Positions 15,070-20,429 of a DNA stretch of 20,429 nt are shown here, in pieces (the first letter of the stretch is position 1; the number at the start of each line of letters is the position of its first letter). A program made the translations under genes and the position numbers. This DNA comes from an uncultured Eubacterium sp. (lineage in GTDB: Bacteria > Bacillota > Clostridia > Lachnospirales > Lachnospiraceae), in the NCBI GenBank assembly GCA_910577225.1, contig CAJTMV010000052.1:1-20429 (forward strand). The letters run 5' to 3'. The notes under the pieces are model-generated. The model saw only the letters and a program-made list of their open reading frames with translations. It did no database searches and was not told the DNA's origin.

Positions 15070-15098
15070 TTGTAGATGTTTTATAAATGTGCTAAACT
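15070..15098 (+). promoter_or_regulatory. Predicted promoter of the small-gene island
   Basis: TTGTAG (15070-15075), 17 bp, TAAACT (15093-15098), about 39 nt before the ATG at 15137. The rest of 14894-15136 holds a weak hairpin (CCACT...AGTGG, 14896-14922) and an open frame of 40 codons at 14964 without a ribosome binding site. Otherwise I see nothing there. Confidence 0.45.
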
Positions 15099-15136
15099 GA
15101 ACGCAGCAACAAATCGGTATTGACGGAGGACAAACT

Positions 15137-15415
15137 ATGGAATATAAGGACTATATTAAGCAAGGCTTGAATGGGAACGCCCCATTAAAAATAATATTAT
15201 GCGGAAATATACAGGGGACGGAAAATGATAAAGTAGGTGTTGTATCAGTTGTGTATGCTACAAATGATAAGGACTTGGCAGAAGAAAAAATAAATGAATT
15301 GATTGCCGTCAATCCTAATAATTATTACATGATTTATAGTGTCCCACTAAATGTTGATTTGACAGAACTTTCTCATTATCCTTCAATAGCAATTTCTAAA
15401 GATGATTTACAATAA
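15137..15415 (+). CDS. Unrecognised 92-aa protein, candidate immunity-type protein
   Basis: Small acidic cytoplasmic protein starting MEYKDYIKQGLNGNAPLKII, with no signal peptide or membrane segment. GGAGG lies about 8-9 nt before the ATG. The pattern suggests a ferredoxin-like alpha/beta fold: a strand (LKIILCGNI), a second strand (VGVVSVVYAT), a helix (DLAEEKINELIAV), another strand (NYYMIYSVPL) and the end SIAISKDDLQ. I do not recognise the family. It leads a run of small plus-strand genes that include a SUKH relic and an E9-type immunity protein, so an immunity role is plausible by context only. Confidence 0.7.
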   Translation: MEYKDYIKQGLNGNAPLKIILCGNIQGTENDKVGVVSVVYATNDKDLAEEKINELIAVNPNNYYMIYSVPLNVDLTELSHYPSIAISKDDLQ

Positions 15416-15468
15416 AAGCAATTCTGGTTTGGCATACTGGAAAATCAGGATTTACGGAGGAGTTGTAT

Positions 15469-15821
15469 ATGTTTGAAAAAATGAGTAAAGCACTTACAAG
15501 AGAAGATATAGCGGGAAAGAGGAAGATATTGAAATAGAGATTCAAATTTTTCTTCCGTTAAAATATCGTTATTGTGACATTCCCATAGGGACAGCGGAGG
15601 AAAAACATTTATTGTTCACAGGAAAATCCCCATTGATGACCTCTTATTTTCCCTTTGCTAATGACTATGGAGTTAATCCGATTTGTGTCAATTTGGAGAA
15701 CGGAGGAGTTTATATTGTATATATGGATTTGGGAGAATTGGAGGATAGATGCTTCTATTGTATTGCAGAGAGTTTTCGGGACTTTGTTGAATCCTTGTCC
15801 GAGGACAGCATAGACGATTAG
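15469..15821 (+). pseudogene. SMI1/KNR4 (SUKH) immunity-type gene, frameshifted
   Basis: The gene starts well: GGAGG precedes ATG at 15469, and MFEKMSKALTREDIAG resembles a SUKH N-terminus. The frame then hits TAG after KRKILK (stop at 15535-15537). The rest lies in another frame: EDIEIEIQIFLPLKY, then TSYFPFANDYGVNPICVNLE and VYIVYMDLGE, ending FVESLSEDSIDD. 'YFPFANDYGxNxxCVNLExGxVYxVYMD' is the hallmark of SMI1/KNR4 proteins, which often neutralise toxins of polymorphic toxin systems. The total is also shorter than the usual 130-150 aa, so a small deletion near codon 17-20 probably accompanies the shift. A late start could give the C-terminal half only. Confidence 0.75.
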
Positions 15822-15878
15822 GGTTCAGTCTGCAACTTCCTATTTATCAAAAAAATCGGAATTAGCAAGGAGGTTATT

Positions 15879-16088
15879 ATGAAATTACTTACAAAAGAAG
15901 AGATTATTGCAGCAATAGAAGAAATAACGGATTGCAGTAATAAAAGTGAGCAGGAAATTGACAGGCTAATAGATAGATTAGAAGAAGGTGTGCCTGACCC
16001 TCAAATTTCTGATTATATATACTGGAGCGAAATGACAGCAGAAGAAATAGCAGATATAGCATTACAGTATAAGCCAATAGTATTGTAA
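15879..16088 (+). CDS. Colicin E9-type (Im/pyocin) immunity protein homologue
   Basis: Protein of 69 aa with AAGGAGG about 7 nt before its ATG. It matches the four-helix Im-protein pattern: KEEIIAAIEEIT (helix 1), SEQEIDRLIDRLEE (helix 2), PDPQISDYIYWSE (the SDYIYY-like helix 3 motif that contacts the nuclease) and TAEEIADIALQYK (helix 4). Family members bind and block colicin-like HNH nucleases. Here the Asp-Tyr-Ile-Tyr core is kept. The protein is slightly shorter than the enteric Im proteins (about 85 aa), as is usual for Gram-positive homologues. No cognate nuclease gene lies in the window, so it is an orphan that may protect against toxins of neighbouring cells. Confidence 0.72.
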   Translation: MKLLTKEEIIAAIEEITDCSNKSEQEIDRLIDRLEEGVPDPQISDYIYWSEMTAEEIADIALQYKPIVL

Positions 16089-16165
16089 ATTCCAGCTTGT
16101 CAGCAACCCTCCAAAAAAGTCAGCCGCTCCCCTCAAAGCGTCTGCCTTTTCCTGTCCCTGTCCTT

Positions 16166-16435
16166 CTACTCGTCCCTGAAAACCTCTGCCATCATCCTTG
16201 CCCCCAGCTTAAAACCGTCAATGAACATTTCCGAGAACTCAAACGGGATTACGTCAGGCTGTTCGTCCATGATTTTAATAAACCGCTTGTCAAGGGGCGG
16301 CTCCAGCTTAGCCAATACCTCAATAAAGTCCTCATAATGGTGGTAATGCCCCCAGAAACCGTAGAATAGGGAATCCAGCTTCTTTTTCCTATGCAGGCAA
16401 AAGAGAACACTTCCCCCGGAAAGAGAGAAGGACAT
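16166..16435 (-). CDS. DUF6809-like hypothetical protein, 5' end uncertain
   Basis: A frame of 89 codons whose C-terminus, FSEMFIDGFKLGARMMAEVF, matches the conserved end of DUF6809-type proteins found on mobile elements of Clostridia. The middle (YEDFIEVLAKLEPPLDKRF) is helical. The N-terminus MSFSLSGGSVLFCL is unlike the family and has no ribosome binding site, so the true start is probably further in or has been lost. It is oriented against the surrounding immunity-like genes. Function unknown. It adjoins an insertion-sequence remnant at 16503. Confidence 0.5.
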   Translation of the reverse strand: MSFSLSGGSVLFCLHRKKKLDSLFYGFWGHYHHYEDFIEVLAKLEPPLDKRFIKIMDEQPDVIPFEFSEMFIDGFKLGARMMAEVFRDE

Positions 16436-16502
16436 TTGCCATTATTCTGTTACCGCAGGTATCTCCCCGACAAAGTTATAAATGATTTTGATTTTAAAGT
16501 GG

Positions 16503-16709
16503 TATACTAAAACCGGACACGGAGGGAGGTAGTAAAAACTGGACAGGGTACATGATAAGATGAAACACTGTCTATATTGTACATGGACATCATTCCCCAC
16601 AAAAGGAACAGGAGGTTTACCAATGGGCTACACAAGAGAAGAAAGACCGGACATCGGAAAACAGATTTACATCAATAAAATAACACGACTTTACAACTTT
16701 TATAGATGA
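16503..16709 (+). mobile_element. Left end of an IS3-type element with the start of its first gene
   Basis: From 16508 the sequence TAAAACCGGACAC is echoed at 16533 by TAAAAACTGGACA. At 16623 a gene starts MGYTREERPDIGKQIY, with AGGAGG about 8 nt upstream. That opening matches the helix-turn-helix OrfA of IS3-type transposases. Homology stops near 16675, where minus-strand transposase debris begins, and the open frame ends at 16709 after foreign codons. The element has thus lost nearly all its length. Confidence 0.5.
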
Positions 16710-17560
16710 TAGCTGTTTTAAGATATCTATTATGACATTTGATTTTATGCTTGTTTCGACTTTTTCCACGAAAATGGCATAAAATACCTGTTGCCGGATT
16801 TGTTCGCTGAGGGCAAACCGAAATTCCTGCACACTTTCCGCACGGTATTTTGAAAACGCCTCATCCTGGTATGGCAGCAGCTTCATGGCACAGTATGAGA
16901 TATTAATCAGATTGATCAGCATTTCAATCCCTTTGCGGCTGCTTCCATATAACTGCACAATGACCAGAATGTTTTCTGTTCGTAGCAGCTAACTTCGATT
17001 GGCCATCGAAAAACATACAGCATCAAAGGGATGAACTGCACACGGCCACTCCCTGTCTGGTTTAACGGGGATTTTTCCTGCCATGCGCAAAATATCTGCA
17101 GCTGCTCAGGAAAAACTGTGCTGAAAAACAAGCGCCTGCTGCCGGAACTTTTTCCGGGGACGTTACATACGCAAGGACTTCCCTTTTTCCAAAAATGTTT
17201 GTGAGGACACGGCGCACGGCCATGTAATAGTCCCCCATTTTTTCATCAGACAGCGTAAAATCATCCTGGATGGAGAGCCTTTTTCCATGCGATGCAGGCC
17301 GTCCTTTTTTACCCGTCCGCTGTGGCGCAAGGTCATAAATAACGGAATCAGACCTTGCATTTCCTATAAGGTCAAGGTTCTCATATTCATCCACAATGGA
17401 AACAGGGTTCTTTTTTACATACCAGCTGTCGCAAAGGATGATAACATTTTTCATGGTTTTGAATTCCGGCATGACCTGGCGCACCATCGATGCAGCCAGT
17501 TCCGGTTTTGACTCCTTTTTTTGCCACATACGATATCCAAGATTCGGTGTCAAACCAAAA
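16675..17560 (-). pseudogene. DDE-type transposase, decayed and truncated
   Basis: Three frames must be joined to read it. The first (17553 to about 17128) has NVIILCDSWYVKK, with a catalytic-type Asp, then NLDLIGNARSD, TGKKGRPASHGKR and YMAVRRVLTNIFGKREVLAYVTS. The second (about 17131 to 16955) has FFSTVFPEQLQIFCAW and RWPIEVSCYEQK, with the usual Glu region. The third (about 16955 to 16675) has SSRKGIEMLINLINISYCA and the helical tail. At least two frameshifts are present, and the N-terminal third is missing. I am confident of a cut-and-paste DDE transposase but not of the IS family. Its 5' end is fused to a HAD gene near 17563. Confidence 0.7.
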
Positions 17561-17562
17561 GC

Positions 17563-17734
17563 GCCAGCCAGAATGAAGAATTATTTCTGAATCGGTCTCT
17601 TTTACCAAACTCGCCAACAATTTGATTTTTTCTTCATCAATCAATGTGCCATCACTGATTTCTGTCTGATGATTATCCTTCCAAAAATTAGAATTGAGTA
17701 CACCATCTATGTCTAAAAATATAATTCCTGACAT
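17563..17734 (-). pseudogene. HAD-domain protein, cut short by the transposase relic
   Basis: Begins with ATG at 17732-17734, with GGAGGAG 6-7 nt upstream. MSGIIFLDIDGVLNSNF contains HAD motif I (DxDGV). After IDEEKIKLLASLVKETDSEI comes motif II in IILHSGWRFWFD. About 57 codons remain; motifs III and IV are gone. The open frame continues to 17387, but only in the wrong frame of transposase sequence. This short-lead type of HAD protein (FLDIDGVLN ... SSWR) is common beside immunity or repair genes. The remaining piece cannot be catalytic. Confidence 0.75.
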
Positions 17735-17787
17735 TATTACTCCTCCAAATTCTCTGTTTAATAATTTGATTATACCACATCCCTTTA

Positions 17788-18162
17788 TCAATTCCGCAAT
17801 TTCCTAATCATCTCATAGCACCTTTTTGTATATTCTATAAATGAAGAAATATTACTTAACATTCCTCGCTGCAATCTATGGCTTGTTTCGATTGCAAGAT
17901 TAAATTGCTCTTGTGTAATATCTTTCTTTGACAATGCTTCTTCCAGTTCGTCCATGTCATCAACTATAATTGTTCCATCTGGATAAACTGCCAAAACTAA
18001 ATATAAATCATCGAAATATGGCACTCCATCTACATCCATACCTTGTGATGCTATCATATCTATATACCACAGTATAATATCTCCATTTTCATCCATTATG
18101 GCCATTATACAATACCAATCATTCTGTGGCAAGATTGATAACCATTTTCTTCCTTTATCACC
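17788..18162 (-). pseudogene. DUF402-domain protein, 5'-truncated
   Basis: The visible part holds the core of the DUF402 (FomD-like) fold: WLSILPQNDWYCIMAIMDE, then ILWYIDMIASQGMD, PYFDDLYLVLAVYPDG and the helical end DELEEALSKKDITQEQF. In the family the conserved acidic residues of 'WYxDxxxxxGxDxxGxPYxDDLYL' bind divalent metal and act on nucleotides. A full protein is usually about 170-200 aa; here about 60 N-terminal residues are missing and no start with a ribosome binding site is seen. Homology begins near 18162, next to an unrelated fragment. It points toward the HAD gene 54 nt downstream and may have shared an operon with it. Confidence 0.65.
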
Positions 18163-18169
18163 CCGTCCC

Positions 18170-18285
18170 CTGACCGTCTGGATAGTCGGAACAGACGTAG
18201 AACGGGAATTGCTTTTCGTAATTGGCTATGGTATCATTTTCTCCAGTACAAACCGATAAATCGGTGTTTCGTGGAGGGAAAATGG
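18170..18285 (-). other. Possible frameshifted protein fragment, unrecognised
   Basis: On the minus strand, HETPIYRFVLEKMIP is followed, after a frame change, by ANYEKQFPFYVCSDYPDGQG and a stop at about 18161-18163. The two pieces read like parts of one real protein. They overlap the upstream region of the transglutaminase gene and end at the truncation point of the DUF402 gene. I do not recognise the family. Confidence 0.25.
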
Positions 18286-18905
18286 ATATAATTTTATACT
18301 CAAATCAACTGGACGAATATCTAAAGCATGATAGTGTAATTGATTATGATAACAAATCTATAACAGAATTGGCGAATGTGTTATTCAAAAAGGCGGATAA
18401 TGAACCTGAGTTCATTAGAAAAGCCTATGAATTTGTCAGAGATAACATTTCACATTCGGCAGATATAAACGAAGATGTAATAACATGTGCTGCTTCAGAA
18501 GTGTTAAAAGCGAAACATGGGATTTGTTTTGCCAAGTCCCACTTGCTGGCGGCTTTATTGCGTTGTAAATCTGTACCTGCCGGCTTTTGTTACCAAAAGC
18601 TCATTTTAGATGATGAAACATCTCCTGTTCTAATTTATCATGGACTAAATGGTGTATACATCAAAGATTATAAAAAATGGATAAGGCTTGACGCAAGAGG
18701 AAATAAAATTGGTGTAAATGCACAGTTTTCAACAGAAACCGAACAGCTTGCATTTCCCATACGTTCAGAAATGGGGGAAACTGACAGTTTTGTAATATAT
18801 CCTAATCCAGATATAGCGGTATTGGAAAAATTGAGAAAAAGTAAAACAAGGACGGAGCTATGGGAAAATCTTCCCACTGAACTTGAATATCATAAACAAT
18901 GTTAA
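18282..18905 (+). CDS. Transglutaminase-like (papain-fold) protein, 207 aa
   Basis: Stand-alone transglutaminase-core protein without a signal peptide, so probably cytoplasmic. The Cys-His-Asp triad is readable: Cys82 in AKHGICFAKSHLLAALLR, His120 in LIYHGLNGVYI and Asp137 in WIRLDARGN, with spacing normal for the family. Upstream, IRKAYEFVRDNISHS is the helix that usually precedes the domain. Members act as peptidases or acyl-transferases on proteins or peptides; the substrate is unknown. I chose the ATG at 18282, with GGAGGG 3-4 nt before it; an in-frame ATG 20 codons upstream lacks such a site. It stands alone on the plus strand between truncated genes. Confidence 0.85.
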   Translation: MDIILYSNQLDEYLKHDSVIDYDNKSITELANVLFKKADNEPEFIRKAYEFVRDNISHSADINEDVITCAASEVLKAKHGICFAKSHLLAALLRCKSVPAGFCYQKLILDDETSPVLIYHGLNGVYIKDYKKWIRLDARGNKIGVNAQFSTETEQLAFPIRSEMGETDSFVIYPNPDIAVLEKLRKSKTRTELWENLPTELEYHKQC

Positions 18906-18944
18906 ATTATTTCGTGAACAATCGGCGTCAGGACAGAGGAAAAA

Positions 18945-19145
18945 TCAGAATTCTGTCCCTTTCACAGTGTAAGAAATCATCTTTCCATCATTTTTGTAGT
19001 CCTTGGCAAGATAAGTGACTGTTTCGGATGTCATACTGATAATCCGGCGATTGCTGATGGCAATCCGATGTGTGTATCTGCCCGGATATTTAATCACCGA
19101 GTTTGCACCATTAAAGACATCCTGAATAGTGATTTCATTACTCAT
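18945..19145 (-). pseudogene. IS91-type Y2 transposase with a large internal deletion
   Basis: The frame begins MSNEITIQDVFN, which looks like the genuine start and overlaps the recombinase stop by 8 nt. It then jumps to GANSVIKYPGRYTHRIAISN, RRIISM and VTYLAKDYKNDGK. 'YxGRYTHRIAISNxRI' and 'KDYKNDGK' belong to the C-terminal part of IS91/IS801 HUH transposases. The zinc-binding region and the region with the two catalytic Tyr lie in the missing stretch of roughly 200 residues or more. It ends TVKGTEF then stop, short of the normal C-terminus. No activity is expected. Confidence 0.75.
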
Positions 19146-19890
19146 TAAAATCACCATCCTTTTTCCTGGGTTTACGGCCACGTTTTTTCTTTTGCGGATG
19201 ATCTAATGGACTTTTGATTCCCATTAGCGTTTTGTTGGAGATGTGGATATAAACCTGCGTTGATTCCAGACAGCGATGTCCAGGCATAGACTGGACATAA
19301 TTAATGGGAACACCTTGTTCAATCACGTGACTGGCAAAGGAATGACGCAGAGTATGATGATGTACGCTTAATCCTGCGTCTTTTCCAACAGCTCGAAGCA
19401 TAACCTCAACACCACTTACTTTTAGTGGTTTGGTTCATGAGGTTTATCCAAAGAAACAAACAGATAATCCCTTTTAACAGGGTAGCTCCTCCAATACTCC
19501 TTTAAGTCCTGATGAATAAAGCAATGCAATGATCGCTTTGTTTCGGATATGTGAAGCAGCAGCAATCAGAGTTTCAACTTCACTAAGAGAAAGAACTTTA
19601 GGAAGACGCGCATCCATTCGCATTCTGGGAACAACGTCCTGATCCCAGGGTATATGTAGTACATGTTTATATAGAAATGCAATGGAAGAATTATAAAAGT
19701 TACATGTGGAAACAGATACTGCGCTTTTTCTTTTGAAAAGAATAAATTCTCTTGCATCCTGTAGGCAGAGTTCTTCCATAGGTTTATTACCAGTCCATTT
19801 CATAAAAGAAGCGATATTTGCTATATAATCTTCTGCAGTCCGAGAAGAACGGTTACGAATCATGGTAAGTGTCCAATTTTTGTTGACCAG
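19138..19890 (-). pseudogene. Tyrosine recombinase of the IS91-type element, internally deleted
   Basis: The N-terminal core-binding domain is readable from about 19890: MIRNRSSRTAEDYIANIASF, KPMEELCLQDAREFILFKRK and LSLSEVETLIAA. The catalytic domain breaks off at LLYSSGLK, exactly where the first catalytic Arg should follow. The sequence resumes in another frame with EYWRSYPVKRDYLFVSLDKP, shifts again, and then reads VSGVEVMLRAVGKDAG, the HTLRHSFASH box (His and Arg) and STQVYIHIS (catalytic Tyr) to the stop at 19138. A deletion and at least one more frameshift are needed. The basic tail QKKKRGRKPRKK is typical of these IS-borne recombinases. The open frame reaches back to 20049, but codons before about 19890 look unrelated. 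Confidence 0.75.
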
Positions 19891-20038
19891 TGCACTCCGG
19901 CTGGAACCCCCTCCCGGAACCTTCCACCGGCATGGCCTGTCCTTTCCCTGAACAACAGAAAACTCCCGGCAAAGTGCAGCCAGCCTGACTGCCTTTATCG
20001 GGCGTAAACATTTATTTTTTCTTTTGGAGTCAAAAAGA

Positions 20039-20077
20039 GCGTGCTGCAATCCACATCTATAGTGAAACGCAGCACGC
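20039..20077 (-). terminator. Terminator of the DUF1349 gene
   Basis: GCGTGCTGC (20039-20047) and GCAGCACGC (20069-20077) form a perfect 9-bp stem, extended by a G-U pair in minus-strand RNA, followed leftward by TCTTTTTGAC. It lies about 120 nt after the DUF1349 stop codon. The gap 20078-20198 shows no gene I can support. Confidence 0.65.
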
Positions 20078-20198
20078 CCTCCAACATATGTATCACACTT
20101 CTTTTACCGTTTTAATATATAATGAGCCGCCAGTAACATCTCCGAAAGTAAGGATGATCCACCAGAACCTTTACCAGCCCTAACTATGGACACTCGCA

Positions 20199-20429
20199 CT
20201 ATTTATGAGCTTCCCACATACATTCTGTAATCTGCATATTCGTAAATTCTGCCTGGAAAGAACCTTCTTCCGGACTGCAGGCATAAATGCCAAAAGAAAT
20301 TTCCCCGTCTCCTTTCCACAAATGGCATATACGCATCTGCTGGAATGTGGTGCCATCTGTACTGCACTCGATACAATAGTCTGATTCCCTGCGGCTGAGC
20401 CGGTACCACATAGATTTCACTGATGCATC
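20199..20429 (-). CDS. DUF1349-domain protein, C-terminal part (runs off the window)
   Basis: The last 76 codons of a protein whose end, WYRLSRRESDYCIECSTDG, then MRICHLWKGDGEISFGIYAC and FTNMQITECMW, matches the C-terminus of DUF1349 proteins (usually about 190-200 aa). These adopt a concanavalin-like beta-sandwich and are linked to carbohydrate binding or metabolism; no catalytic role can be claimed. The frame is open to the window edge, so the start lies beyond it. The stop codon is at 20199-20201 and the terminator at 20039-20077 follows. This looks like an ordinary resident gene bordering the mobile-element debris. Confidence 0.85.
   Translation of the reverse strand, partial: DASVKSMWYRLSRRESDYCIECSTDGTTFQQMRICHLWKGDGEISFGIYACSPEEGSFQAEFTNMQITECMWEAHK

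Noticed and set aside
14964..15086. A 40-codon plus-strand frame (MELWVTLLARSG...) before the small-gene island.
   Set aside because: It has no ribosome binding site and overlaps the predicted promoter at 15070-15098. The residues look protein-like, so it may be a relic, but I cannot support a gene.
19891..20049. Upstream extension of the recombinase frame to a start at 20049.
   Set aside because: The 53 extra codons are rich in Arg, Cys and Lys, begin within the DUF1349 terminator hairpin and resemble no recombinase N-terminus.
1..20429. A CRISPR array, tRNA, rRNA or riboswitch anywhere in the window.
   Set aside because: Reading both strands I saw no regularly spaced direct repeats, no cloverleaf with a TTCGANTC arm and no known riboswitch core. 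A covariance-model scan would settle this.

Overview
The window looks like a chromosomal accessory stretch of a gut-type Clostridia bacterium, most plausibly Lachnospiraceae. This is inferred from protein style, strong AGGAGG-type ribosome binding sites, GHKL/LytTR signalling pairs and the local mix of mobile elements. No rRNA, tRNA or CRISPR array is visible.

Layout. (1) 1-1080, minus strand: an OmpR-type response regulator and the start of its HAMP-containing sensor kinase. (2) 1081-3060: a promoter-bearing intergenic stretch, a MazG-like gene, then debris: the 3' end of a tyrosine integrase and the 3' end of an XRE regulator lying back to back, a 38-codon gene, and the C-terminal tail of a MATE transporter. 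(3) 3071-8918, minus strand: signalling module A. A near-consensus promoter drives a LytTR regulator and a membrane GHKL kinase, followed by a terminator. Beyond it lie a MacB/FtsX-type ABC ATPase, an 803-aa permease and an unrecognised 170-aa protein coupled to the permease. (4) 8964-14210, minus strand and visibly GC-richer: module B. A LytTR regulator and a GHKL kinase with no membrane domain are followed by a terminator and then two overlapping genes for a heterodimeric ABC exporter. (5) 14242-14893: a TetR gene broken by frameshifts and a stop, with a perfect 14-bp inverted repeat still in front of it. (6) 15137-18905: AT-rich small genes resembling an orphan immunity or toxin-accessory island. 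It holds an unknown 92-aa protein, a broken SUKH (SMI1/KNR4) gene, a colicin-E9-type immunity protein, a DUF6809-like protein, a HAD gene cut by a transposase relic, a truncated DUF402 gene and a solo transglutaminase-like protein. (7) 18945-19890: an IS91-type element wrecked by internal deletions. (8) 20039-20429: a terminator and the 3' end of a DUF1349 gene.

How the parts work together. Modules A and B share one plan: regulator, kinase, hairpin terminator, then the ABC genes as a separate unit. This fits peptide or envelope-stress sensing coupled to export or resistance. No AgrB, AgrD, precursor peptide or modification enzyme was found, so the signals and substrates are unknown. The rest of the window records repeated insertion and deletion of mobile elements. 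The most interesting undescribed items are the 170-aa protein tied to the permease, the paired module architecture, and the immunity-like island.
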